NCBI RefSeq assembly: GCF_932526225.1 | Contig: NC_064038.1 | Span: 13,081,070-13,145,069, forward strand | DNA: 64,000 bases | Direction of reading: 5' to 3' | DNA from: Nematostella vectensis | Taxonomy: Eukaryota > Cnidaria > Anthozoa > Actiniaria > Edwardsiidae | Translations under genes and position numbers: made by a program | The notes under the pieces: model-generated | The model's database searches: none | Told to the model about the DNA's origin: nothing | Seen by the model: the letters and a program-made list of their open reading frames with translations, nothing else | Shown here: positions 1 through 12,979 of the stretch, piece by piece | Layout of the letters: each line of letters opens with the position of its first letter | How positions within the stretch are numbered: the first letter of the stretch is position 1

Positions 1-1653
1 AACGATCGTTGTTTGTCTCTTTTTCATGCACATTTGCCGGCTTTTTGTGGTTTTAGGGTAAGTTATGGCTCATTTGACTTAGCGAATCCATAGATAAAAC
101 AAGTTTTAGAGCTGTTTTCTATAACTATTTTTGGGTACCCTGTGGTTTAATATATTTTTTAATTTTTTCTTTAATGAAAATCTCCTCAGGACAGGAGCAG
201 AAAATGGCAAAATTAAAATTGAAGGTTGTGTTAGCTTGTATTGTGTTTATATTTTGTCTAGAGTTTCCTTGCATAGTATAAAACAAAATAAGCTCTAGTT
301 GGTAGAGATGATATTGTTATAAGACAAATCACTGCTTGTAAGTATAGTTAAGGTATTGGAACCTATTCTCGACCACTTTATTTTTTGAATGTATTCCCGA
401 AAAATCAAAGTAAATATGAACCCTTTGCCGAACCTATTCTCATCCAGTTGAACCTATTCTTGACCGCTCTGAACTTATTCTGGTTCGTTTGGGAAAACAG
501 CAAGGAAAAATTGTTGAATTTTTAGCTAAGATACCACAGACAATTATCTCTGATAAATGTAGTTTGCAAAAGAAACTGACATTACGCGTGCGTGTCACGC
601 TGAGGCTGAAACAAAGGCCAGAAAGCACCCTGGGACACCAACAACAGAATGGGAGATTGGCCGAGCGATTTTCATCACAATCGGTAAATGCTGAATATTT
701 TTACAGAATTTTTTCGTCCTTACATAGTACAGTCAAACATAATTTTTGTACCTTATTTTATGATGCGTAATATAAAAATTCTCTAAGCTAAGCAAAATAA
801 TAAACATTTGTAAAAGGCTTTAGATGTTTCACGCTGTTGTTTTTGACTCCATGGGTCGTTTTTGGCTTGTTCTTTGTAGTTTACGAAATATTTGACATTA
901 TATCCCAATGAAGAATTTTCACGCGCGCTCATTGGTCAATACGGGTCACATGCACAATTTCTCAGGACAAATATTAGTCGATAACGAGTCACTGGGATAT
1001 AAAATAAATAAACCCCTTCTTTGGCTCACTGTGATATCGGCAGATAATGCCCGCGGATGAGAAATGGTCCTCAAAATTTCACTGTTTATTTTTCGTACCA
1101 TTTCTCATCCTTGAACATTATCCCCCGATATCCCAGCTGCCAGAAGGGGTTTATTTAATAATTAATTTAGTGTGGTCGAGAATAGGTCCCAGGCGAGAAT
1201 AAGTGACAATTCCTTACCCCCAAGATTAAAAAGTAAATAAACTAATTAAACGAGTTATTCATATTTTCCTACTTTCCTTAAAATATGATGATTCCCTTGC
1301 CTTTTTTGGATGGTAGCACTGCCATTTGCGGTTTGTGCTGACAATGTATTTTGAAATAGGTGTATGTGGCGAATGCACTTTTGACATTAGTTTTATTTGC
1401 ATCATCTAGCTCTATGGTTACAACAGTATAACAAAAAAACTTTATAAATATTTTTACAATTTCTTATGCCATGGTCGTTTTTTTCTTTTCCTTACATATT
1501 ATTATGGAGGTAAAGATCCAGCATTAGATGAATATGTTACAAAAAAAATTATTCCAAAGAATAAGTAGAAAACTTTGGAATTTTTTTAAAAACAACTGAA
1601 AAAGAACTGTTGTGAGTATTTCATAAGCTGATAATAGGATTTCATTCTGGAAG
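1..1653. other. Gene-free stretch upstream of the APC11 exon
   Basis: I see no convincing exon here. The stretch is AT-rich and contains short diverged repeats of the type 'gaacctattctcg' (about 360-480 and again in reverse near 1175-1195), plus one inverted-repeat element annotated separately. The first coding exon of the APC11 gene, about 6-8 codons ending in phase 2, should lie here or left of the window. A short ATG at 203 (MAKLKLK) is reminiscent of the family N terminus but has the wrong phase for the exon at 1654, so it is not accepted. Confidence 0.5.
1000..1165. mobile_element. Fold-back (inverted-repeat) MITE-like element
   Basis: The left arm (about 1000-1070) contains AATAAACCCCTTCT, GATATCGG, and GATGAGAAATGGT. 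The right arm (about 1098-1165) contains the same blocks as reverse complement in reverse order (ACCATTTCTCATC, CCGATATC, AGAAGGGGTTTATT). The loop is about 30 bp and AT-rich, and there is no coding potential. The arms are 80-90 percent alike by eye. A MITE is the simplest reading; the superfamily is not recognisable. Confidence 0.55.
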
Positions 1654-3954
<2,301 letters not shown>

Positions 3955-4152
3955 TCTAACATCAACTAAGTTTACGCCCAATAGAAAATGATCTTATTAC
4001 AGCAATCTCTTCAATGTGTTGTGTTATCAGCACTGGAAAATGATATTTTCTATAACGTTACATGTCCATGTGCGCTATTGCAGTGGCAGCACTGAAATGT
4101 CATTTGTTTCAATGATACAGTACACATGCAGTACAGTAAACTGCTACTTCCC

Positions 4153-4310
4153 AGATGAAACTATCCTGCGTAGCGAGCCCAAAGAGTTGGGGAAGAAGAC
4201 AGACGAGACGAGGTTATGCGCGCGCGCCTCGTCTTTCCTAGCGCGCACAACTCGTCTCGTCTTTCTCCTTTCCAACCCTTTCGGCTTGATATGCAGGCTA
4301 AGATGAAACT
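4153..4310. mobile_element. 138-bp MITE with 10-bp target duplication (Mutator-like)
   Basis: The direct repeat AGATGAAACT occurs at 4153-4162 and 4301-4310. The 138 bp between are a near-palindrome: the left end has CCTGCGTAGCGAGCC, AGTTGG and GACGAGACGAG, and the right end has the reverse complement of each (CTCGTCTCGTC, CCAAC, GGCTTGATATGCAGG). The centre is a GCGCGC-rich turn. A perfect 10-bp duplication with long terminal inverted repeats is typical of Mutator-like elements, which give 9-11 bp duplications. Confidence 0.75.
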
Positions 4311-4662
4311 GGATACTCTTGGAGGCATTGTAGCAATCTTCGTAGTAAAAGGCTTTAGATATCGTGCTGCAGAAGTGACTTACAAACAATGAACGCTTAT
4401 TTCAAATAAGATTGCACTCGTAAGTTTCGGGATGTCTGTGACGTGCCTCCCCCAGGCACGCTTTGCGCGTCACAGGAATTCCGAAACTCCGAAAATTGTA
4501 ATTTGCGAATAAACCAACTGTAAAGCCGGCTAGCAGGCTTGTTACAACTGTATGTTGGAATAAAGCCCGTACAAACAGCGCCAGAGTCTGCCAGAATTGC
4601 TGCCTCAAGTTTGTCCGCCGGGGTCTTTATTGAATTCTATTTATCTTTTTGTTTTTAACTCT

Positions 4663-4800
4663 TTTTTTATAAGAACGTCTGCATTTTAGAACGCATCAGG
4701 ACTGAAAAAAGCAATATTTTGCTGCTATCTGAGCCTCGCCATGTTCTTAGCATTTTCTTAAAATTTGGTGAAATCTCAGCCTGGACGTTCTTATAAAAAG
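4663..4800. mobile_element. Short MITE-like element with TTTTTATAAGAACGTC termini
   Basis: TTTTTTTATAAGAACGTC at the left end and GACGTTCTTATAAAAA at the right end form about 16 bp of inverted repeat around a 105-bp interior. Both strands show an open frame (reverse reading through 4981), which is judged spurious. No clear target duplication. Confidence 0.5.
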
Positions 4801-5499
4801 GTTTTTTATTAAAAAAATACATATTTTTTCGCAAGGATTTTTGTGGATTTTGCCTAGCATTTGAAATGACGAAATAATTATCTTTGTGTTTTCGAAAAAG
4901 TGTCCCAATATATACCGATGTTTCCTTTCTGTCCAAAGTATATATTTTTGATGGCATTCTAGACCTGACAAACATTCTCATGAAGAGCTAATATTTTATC
5001 AAAACCAGAGGGAATTTTAAAAGTCAAAGTCAGAACACTTTCCAAAGGTACAAAATAATCCTGGATGAAAAACATGAAATTTTATTATAAAAAAAGTTCG
5101 GCTGATCGGCGCTTCTGATTTCTTATTATCACTGTAATTATATTTAAAAAGATTAAAAGGCGTTAATGATTTCGCGTCTTTTGTTTATATTGCAATCTGC
5201 TTCACCGTTATCACATTGTACCCAGCAAGTGGCTTATTGTTACACTCGAGCACGAAGTAAGAAAATTATTACCGTGTTGTACACAAGTTTGATACAGTAC
5301 AACGTTATTGAAACTATTACTTTCCTCAAACTTTTGAATGGAGCAAGCAAGCAAGTCGTGATCGACAGATAATGTGGTGGGTATCGCATTACGCATTGTG
5401 CTTCTCGCGGTTCAATGACGAAAAGACCTTTGCCCCTCTGACAAGCTCGACAGTTCAGTTTGAAAATTATAAGTGCGTGGAAATTCTGTCGTCTCGTTC

Positions 5500-5805
5500 A
5501 TGGAAGATTCAAGCCCTAACACATTACTGGGTGACCAAAACAAGACCTGGCCGACTCACAACTGCTGCAAATGTGGAAAAAGTAAAAAGGCTTTAAAGGT
5601 TCTTAAGTGCGCACACATTTTCTGCGTGGAATGCTTAGAGACCCTACTCAACACGGGACAAATAATTTGCTGTGACTGCCACAAAGTTACGTTTGTGTGT
5701 AGTGGACTCGCGCGACTTCCGTCCAGCCAGTTTTATCACAAAGTTCAGCAAGTGGAGGATTGTTCTACTTGGCTTAGGGAGCGAATAACTGCCTTTCTTT
5801 GGTGA
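5500..5805 (+). CDS. Small RING-HC finger protein (TRIM/RNF-type RING), possibly partial
   Basis: ATG at 5500 opens 101 codons. Residues 22-60 form a canonical C3HC4 RING: C22-x2-C25-x11-C37-x-H39-x2-C42-x2-C45-x11-C57-x2-C60, with the typical LKCAHIFCVECLE core. RING-HC domains of this kind are E3 ubiquitin ligase modules, commonly at the N terminus of TRIM/RNF proteins. Nothing resembling a B-box or coiled coil follows before the stop. A potential donor (TTTG|GTGACG, near 5801) would allow splicing to a downstream exon I could not find, so this may be a first exon, a RING-only protein or a decaying copy. The upstream in-frame codons lack an ATG, which supports 5500 as start. Confidence 0.6.
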   Translation: MEDSSPNTLLGDQNKTWPTHNCCKCGKSKKALKVLKCAHIFCVECLETLLNTGQIICCDCHKVTFVCSGLARLPSSQFYHKVQQVEDCSTWLRERITAFLW

Positions 5806-5994
5806 CGTCTTTAAAAAGGGATCCTGCGGAGAGGGGTCTTATAGCAATTGCACGGATGAATCGAGAATGGATAGATTTTCTTGAAAAAAGTGGGTTCTTT
5901 ACTTTAAGCCTTCCTTTCATTAAGCTCAGTTTGCCAGCGTCGCTTCCTGAAGAGGATGCGTAAAATGACTTTCTGAAAACGACGCGACAACCAC

Positions 5995-6025
<31 letters not shown>

Positions 6026-6982
6026 GTCCGCGCGCGAATCTAACGTGCGCAAGTGAAGAGGACTTTATCCGATTTCATTCTTTCTAGTTGTTATGTTTGC
6101 TTTATCTCTATGTTTTGAATTAGCGTGATAGGATCATGATAACAATATCGAGTTGTTGATATTTCTCTTGGATGATCGCTCGACTCGACGCGTCGCCCAA
6201 ATTAACATAATTAGTTGATACCTGCTGATCTATTGTTAGCAACAAATTGCTGGCAACACAACGAGTAAGAAACGCAATTTGAGAACATGCCTTCCAAAGC
6301 TACCTCTAGACCGTATATAGTTAGAGTCACCACTGAGGATACTCCAGGTGCTTAAAGCCGCATTGTCACCAGTTTACTTCCGGTCGATTACGTAACAATA
6401 TCCGATGATTTTTTAACGGAAAACGCGAAAAATACTTCAAACTATTGAAAGCAGTGTGTCTATTGGAAGTTTCTTTGAGGGTGTGATTGATAATTTAGAG
6501 CGGATGGCCTGTTAAATATCTCGGATTTTAATAGATTCTTTTGTCTTTTAACGGTTGAGGTTTCCGTCGGACCTCCGGAAGTAAACTGGTGTAAACCATA
6601 AACCATGATGCTAAAGTGTTGCCCTGAGTTGTCACCCTCGAGGTCGAGACAAGTGAAGAGCCTAGATCGTATTTATGGCCCGTGCACAGCGCTACTGTAG
6701 AAATGTCTTATTTTGTTTCTATTTGGCCGTAATATTTTGTTGAACCCCCCCCCCCCCCCCTCCCACCCCCCCCACACACACACACACATAAGGTCCCTAT
6801 TAGCCTGTATTGGAGACGTAAAAGAACCACTGGGGGACGCTGGCTTGGGTTGCATCTTTATTGAAAGTCCTTACGCACTTACTCGCACACATGATTGTAA
6901 ATATCAAATATCTCTTGGATTCATGGTGTCGTTGCGTGATGTGTAACAGGTGATCAGGTTTGTGAATGTGTAACGCCTATAT
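5806..6982. other. Gene-free stretch between the RING ORF and the GPCR gene
   Basis: Contains a poly-A run (5993-6023), one MITE copy (annotated), a C-homopolymer and (AC)n tract at 6746-6790, and a short imperfect repeat of the type GTTGCGTGA-TGTAAC-GGTGATCAGG-TTGTGAATG at 6930-6975, recurring at 7030-7075 inside the GPCR's last exon. No exon recognised. Confidence 0.5.
6352..6591. mobile_element. TTAA-type MITE, copy A (240 bp, one end eroded)
   Basis: Begins TTAAAGCCGCATTGTCACCA and continues GTTTACTTCCGG; ends CCGGAAGTAAACTGGTG. The whole element is the reverse complement of copy B at 15762-16001, sharing internal blocks such as GACACACTGCTTTCAA (reverse) and GGCCATCCGCTCTAAATTAT (reverse). 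The distal CAATGCGGCTTTAA of the second terminus is missing here. Confidence 0.8.
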
Positions 6983-8606
6983 TTACAAAGCCGTGTCTGC
7001 CATCTCTGCCGGTGCAGCCAGTGGTGTCACGTTGCGTGACGCGTGACACTTGATTAGTGTTGTGAATGCGTGACGGTACTCTTTTCTGGTCAGCAAGTAA
7101 GTACAAGGGTCAAGCGTGTACTTGAAGAGTAGTAAGCGAACGGCCCAAGCACTATACTCCGGCGATACCCGGACACCGGACAGGCCACAGAGCGCACGCA
7201 TCTGAAAACATCAACATTGGATGCTATTTCATTGAGCTGTTTGTCAAGCAGAAAAAAAAACATACAGTCCACAAAGAAAGTATTCCTTTCAAGGAGACAG
7301 AGGTCAAGATAAGGATAATGATGATCATGATGACAGTGGCGATGATCACGACAATAACATTGGTTATATATCGATGCTAATAATGATGTTCCGTCTTCCT
7401 GAACATAACTATTTTAATAAATTAACAAACAAAAAAGTACAGTAAAGAATAAATAAATCAATAAGATAAAATCTGGCTTGAAAAACAAAGCCCGTGCCAC
7501 TTAGTTCTCACGGCAGCAAAGTAGCTGACAACTATTTGATAGCTTATTAAACGGACCTGACAATTTTGTGTGGGTGTAAAGAGTGTGTATGTTTTTATTT
7601 CTCATATTTTGGGAAGCCTTTGTTAAATTTCCTTATATGTCATGCCCTTATTGGTAAAGTGTCTACACGTGTGTGATTTCTGCATGTTCTGCAATAAATT
7701 TACTTCTGTCCCGATGTCGTGCGGCGTGGTTTCGTTGTTATTTCTTACCTTTCACCCGAAAAGGTCGAGCCATTCGGTCGAACCGGTGTTCCAAACCCGG
7801 CCGTTACAACTATTAACGCAATACGCTATACTCACCATAAAAGGAATCCAGCAGATAATAAACAGCATAGAAACTGCCAACATGACGTGTGAGTATTGCG
7901 CCTCCCGTTTTCTCCGCCGCGTGGCCAACACGCACAATACATGGCTTAGCAACGGCTCTACTCGTCTTCGATACCGAAACATATAGATACAAATAATCAG
8001 GTTGCACCCGACTACTATTATACCTTCCAGTAGGCAAAGCACAGCGAAGGCGAGAGCATAACCAACGGCCATCATGGATTGGGGCGAGTAAGACAGTGTA
8101 CAAAAGGATCCTGGGTAATGAGCTTGTAATTTCCCAAGTCCGGTCAGCGGTAGCAGAGAAAACGCAAAAGAAGATGCTAGAACTCCCAGTACGAGTTTGG
8201 TCGCGGAATGGTCAGGCCGGTGAGCATGGTACCATAGTGGCCTCAAAGTTGCTACGAAGCGATCTACGGAGATTATCGTTGCTACCGACCCAGTCGCCAA
8301 GGTGCTAAAAACTGATAAAATCCCTTGATATAAGCACACGCTATGTTCAACCTGACCCCACCCTCCAAATATGTAATAAAATGCAGTGGGGGTGGTAGTG
8401 AGTAGTATACTTGTCAAGTCCACGGCTGCTAGTGTTGCCAGGAAGATGTTGGTGGGAACCAGATGTTTCCTGGCCACAGTGCACGTGATGATGACCGCCA
8501 TGGTATTGAGAATAAGTCCAGGAACGACTATACCTCCAAAGATGGTGGCGTTCATGTAGATTGTTTGATAGTTAGGAGACAAACTGGAGTTGTTACTGTT
8601 CATCAT
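6983..8606 (-). CDS. Rhodopsin-class GPCR, prostanoid-receptor-like (two exons)
   Basis: Exon 1 is 8606-7836 (257 codons) and exon 2 is 7201-6983 (72 codons plus stop). The donor ATG|GTGAGT and acceptor GTTTTCAG|ATG are both phase 0, giving 329 residues. The N terminus has N-glycosylation sequons at N5/N6 and N19. TM1 has GLILN, TM2 LAAVDL, C91 starts TM3, D115-R116-F117 replaces DRY, and TM6 has CWIPF. Exon 2 supplies TM7 with LDPCTYLLTRKEYRHAF. The extracellular-loop motif HYPGSFCTL and the LDPxxYxLxRK ending match the prostanoid receptor signature (YPGTWC, LDPWVYxLLRK), which points to a lipid-mediator receptor at the plasma membrane. The ligand cannot be read from sequence. An intron within TM6 is also seen in prostanoid receptor genes. 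Without exon 2 the reading frame would lack TM7. Confidence 0.8.
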
Positions 8607-11600
8607 CGATAGCCCAGGTGCTGAATATTTCTTTCAGATTGTATTTATTCAGAATTCCCCATATATTTGTTCTATATAGTCCTGATCTTATCGCTTGGTT
8701 CAAATTCGGTCTGAAATTAAATCCAGATTTACCATTTATTATATTATTCAACGTATTTTTAGGTAACATTCGATGTATATGCAGATGTCCAGATTCTACT
8801 CTAATGTATTTTAGGATTTCGTCCAGGATATATTATTCAATGTAGTCAGGTCGTCGTTTAATATAAGACCAGATAGCTATCTAATTACATTGTTCAGATA
8901 AATGCAGATCCAATCAGTAAAAGATATTTCACCTAATGGTATCGCGAGGGTCAAGGATGCGAGCACAAAAACTGCTTCATGGTTATGACTGTGTTTTACT
9001 TTGTCTTGTTGTCAGTACACGATGCACACCATGGAAAACAATCTTCACGATCGGTGTTTTGGAGCTGTGCAATTTTTTCTTCCCTCGCTGTGCTACATAG
9101 ACCGCCGATAATCCTCCTGACACATTTATTTCACCTGCTTCTTTTGGAACGACCGATATCTATCGATGAGAGAATTCGACAAGATTGGACGACCACCGTG
9201 TATAAGTCTTTCAAAAGTAAGCACGCAAAAATGGGAGAGATTTAAACCAGGAAAATGGGTTCAGATTTTCCGTTGCATTTCACCTTATCAAAGATTCAAA
9301 CCGTCAGCTTCCGAGCGATCATCTCTAGATATTGACCCAAATCAAACCGATCCATTTTGAAACTTTTCCCGTTTTCACAGCGTTTAGACTTCTTCAATAA
9401 ATGTCCTGTCTTTCGATGTATTCACGAAAACTTTGCTAGAAATTAAGCCTCTTGTGTTCAGCTGTGTTGTGTTGAAGAGATCAAAACCAGGAAAAAGGGG
9501 TTTAGATTTTCCGTTGCATTTTACGCAAGGTCGCGCTCATCCCGGACTTTTTAGCGACTATGGCAAAGTTGTTGATGAGTGCGAGGGAAAGTAAGGACAA
9601 GCGTTCTATACACGGCGTTCTTTACAGCATAAATGCTTGTTCATTAATTTGGTAAGACTGAGGTGTTAGTAAGATCCTCGATTGCACTTCACAAGGTGAT
9701 GCTTAGACTGACAGGCTGACAAGACGTTGGTGGATAAAAAGAGACTACACACCAGATATTGAAAATGGTAATGAACTTCACATAAAGTCACCCATACTAA
9801 AAAAAAAAAAACATATTATTTTGTGATTTTGAGCTCTTTTAATCGATAGAAGAGAACATGATAGTCTCTTAAGAACGATAGGAAGAAACGCATTATCAGA
9901 AAGGTTAAAAAGTGAAGGTGCGGAAATGCTGAAAGCACCTGCATGATTTTCTCATTTTTTCATGAAAATGATTTAAAGGTAAGTAGAAGTTCTTTTTTGT
10001 AAGCGAAATACAAGAATAAGACCAAGACAAACTCTGTGGATCATGGTGAATGTTTGATTTGTGTAGCCAATTGACCTCAAATAGTAATTTCGAAAGATTC
10101 GGTTGAAAAAAAAAAAAAAACTTTGTAAAAACATTGTTTCGATGCGATAGGTCCATGGGCTTCAAACCAAAACAATATCATTTTAATTGAATTTGAATCC
10201 GAATAAATAAAAAATAAAAACGCGGCTTGATCGGGCGCCATGTCGTTTTGTCAATACAAAAAAAAAGTTATAATTACTTTCTCTGCGCTGTATTTAACCG
10301 CTTGGCCATCAACGGATATAATTTATTTTTTGACAGATTGCATTTTGTAACGAAAGTGTTTTTTGTAACCGAAGCGTTTGTGGGAAACTTTTGGGTGTTA
10401 TCAGGATGTAATGTTAAAGAAACGAAGCATTAGGTGTTATAAGCAAATGTCTATTTTCTTTCTGTTGGCGACGATCTGAAGTGTCGAGGAAACGTTGCAG
10501 CTGTGTTTGTTGTAAACAAAATGTAATTATTTGCGAAGTGAAAAAAATTGTTTATATTGAAAAGTGATAAGCATGTTAGAGAGTCATAGTCAGTTTTTTT
10601 CAATAATTAAGAAACAGATAAAATTAAAAGAATAATTAAAAGAATTTATCACAAAAGTATTGTATTGTGAAGATTGTGTTGTGTTCACACGCGGTAGATG
10701 AACTGCTCGGGGGGGGGGGGGGGGGGGGGGGGGGAAGGAGTACTAGACATGATTAATGGTTTGTATATCCGAGAAACAGGAGAAAAAAGTTTTGTAGGGC
10801 GAGATCTGAACGTTTATTAACATTTTCGCGCGCAGACAACGTAATTGTCCGTACTTTTATTTTGCATGCAGTCGAGCGGAATCTATCAGCATAATATGAA
10901 GAAGCTGGCCTCGTCCCTAGGTTTCTCGGCGGGCCTATCACGTTCTGCATGGCTATGACGTCACTGGCCATTTCTGTTCTGCCCCCAGCATGAAGCGTCT
11001 GCCATATTGGAAAGTGTGAATCTGGGCGCAAAGCATCATGGAGCTGACAGCAAGGGAGTAGCCTGGGGACAAGGCTATCAAGAAGCGTCCTTGATGTAAC
11101 TAATTGATAATTAAAGGCAACTAATAAATTCGATGATAATTGATATCAACTTACTTAATGGTTTTCAAAATTCAATTGATACCAATTGATGCTCACTCGC
11201 TCTTTAACCTTCATCAATTATTATCAATTATAAATTTTGTCCATTAGTTGCGTCAGGGAAGTAGTTATACAATTATTACTCCTCGAATATAAAAATCTAC
11301 CAGTCAAGGTCACAGAGGAAAGGGGGTGGGATGGCTTATAACCGGGGTTGCGTTATGAATTTTCCATGGGCAGCATTTTATTCTATTATCAGACATTGAA
11401 TAGGGCCGTAGCAGGGGGTGGGACACTGGGGGAGCGTGCCCCCCCCCCCCCCCCCCCCCCCCACCAATAACTTAAAAAATATATAAGGAAATGACCAGGA
11501 GGGGCGTGGTATGTTGTCAGGCCCCCTCCCCTCCCCCTAACTTTTCATAAAATTGGTTTGAAGTACCTGGAAGAGTTCAGAGGAAAGGGGTAGATGATGC

Positions 11601-12753
11601 TATTCTACTACACGGACGACACCCCCCCCCCCCCACCTGAAAAGTATAAAAAGTTTAAAAGTATCATTAAAAATTAATAGAACTTCTCAATATGTAACTT
11701 ACTTTATTATCAAATAGGCTTTATATATATATTATTTTTCCTAATTATGGTCACGGAAATGTTAAAATCGACAATCGACGCGTTAACACGTCTCGTCTCA
11801 AAATTTCTGGACTGTTTCCTTTTGTTTTTTTAAGTCCCTGTCAGTTTCTATTTTCTATTAATAAACAAATCAATCACCAACTATTAAATACGTCACAGAT
11901 TTATACCAGTAGATTTTACAAAAGAACGAAAATTTAGAACGAACGAAAACGAGTTACAATCAAAATTTCCCTCTATTTTTTCAAAGACAAATTTCAAAAT
12001 TATATCAACTAACGTGCTGGCAAATAGAGCAACCCCATTAGCTTAAATATCTTTTTACTCACTTCTACATCAGTGCTGATTATAAGAAGATCTTGGATAT
12101 GATAGTCGAATTTGCAAGGAAAATTGGATCGGGCTTCCAGTGTTTTGTACAGTGACGTCATAGGAAAAATCTTACCCAACGCCGTCAGACAATTCCACGC
12201 CAAGAGTTTAGAACGTCCAAGAATACTATTGTCATCTAGATGTCTCATTCGCCTCAAGTATATAATCCCCCTGTACTCCCATAATCTAGTTTACGAGATT
12301 GCTCTATTGTGAACGCCTGATAAGCTAGCGAAATTGAAAAACATTTTTCGAGAACAGGCAAACAAGATTAGAATAGGTGTTTTACACCTCTGTAAAAAAG
12401 TCAGAGAGTAGTTTCACATAGGCTTAAAACATACATTTTCAAGTTGATTTTATCCCGATTTTACCACGCTACGTAGACTACCTAGTCCTTTTAGAACTGA
12501 TCTGTGGTCTATTTATTCTTCAATAATAATAATATTAAAACTTCAATTGGTTTTTTAATCAAATGCGTGATTTCGAAAAAGATTCTTACCCCTTACGGAA
12601 TGAATTGAAAATTCCGTTGGGGTAGGGGGGTCTTTTCTGGAATTTCTGGATCAACAAAAGTGCAAAACTCTAAACTAAATCAAGTTATTGCAGCGTGTCC
12701 CATATTTTTTTTTGGAATGAAAACGTTTGAACTAGTTTATTAGGACATTTAGC
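8607..12753. other. Gene-free stretch between GPCR and collagen/LamG genes
   Basis: Mostly AT-rich DNA. A 45-bp block (AAACCAGGAAAATGGG to TTTTCCGTTGCATTT) occurs at 9246-9285 and again at 9484-9525. Homopolymers: poly-G at 10710-10733, poly-C at 11440-11462 and 11623-11635. The poly-C tracts sit in short segments beginning 'gggccgtagcaggggg' that resemble other hAT-like ends in this window. One weak minus-strand exon candidate (12066-12257) is listed separately. Confidence 0.5.
12066..12257 (-). CDS. Possible exon of an unidentified gene
   Basis: An open minus-strand segment ends at a good donor (GATGTAGAA|GTGAGT, intron from 12065). It has a plausible helical composition: motifs LLAWNCLTALGKIFP and HIQDLLIIS are reminiscent of HEAT/ARM-type helices, but I do not recognise the protein. 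No acceptor was assigned upstream and no continuation downstream. It lies 500 bp past the stop of the collagen/LamG gene on the same strand. It could be an exon of a further gene, a pseudogene fragment or chance. Confidence 0.25.
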
Positions 12754-12979
12754 TCAAGGCATGTTTGAATTAACTCCACGTGCCTGGCAGAGTGTCTGCG
12801 CGTCGGGTTGCACTCTGTAGTCAACTATAGTATTTATAATGTAAAGAGTGTCAATCACCAGGTTTGTAGGTTTATTTGATGAGTCCCACCACGCTCCAAT
12901 CTCACTGTTGTCTGAGTCGCCGCTATAGTAGACCACATCGTTTTCTTCCTTGTCAAGGACGCCATCAATAAATATTTGT
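12754..12979 (-). CDS. Last exon of the collagen/LamG gene: end of LamG domain
   Basis: Acceptor CTTCGCAG at 12980-12987, phase 2 in, stop TGA at 12754-12756. The sequence QIFIDGVLDKEEN then GDSDNSEIGAWWDSS is the F-strand/turn of a LamG_3 jellyroll; the protein ends CQARGVNSNMP. The split Arg codon joins exactly to exon 14370-14258. Confidence 0.8.

Noticed and set aside
200-224. MAKLKLK as the first APC11 exon
   Set aside because: It resembles the family start (a few residues with alternating Lys), but the donor would be GTTGTG in phase 0, whereas the exon at 1654 needs a phase-2 partner.
4144-4389. Overlapping frames on both strands around 4.2 kb
   Set aside because: They coincide with the near-palindromic 138-bp MITE, which is open on both strands because of its symmetry.
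10753-11031. 92-codon minus-strand frame
   Set aside because: It overlaps a segment with transposon-like composition and a poly-G neighbour; it has no recognisable domain and no splice sites.
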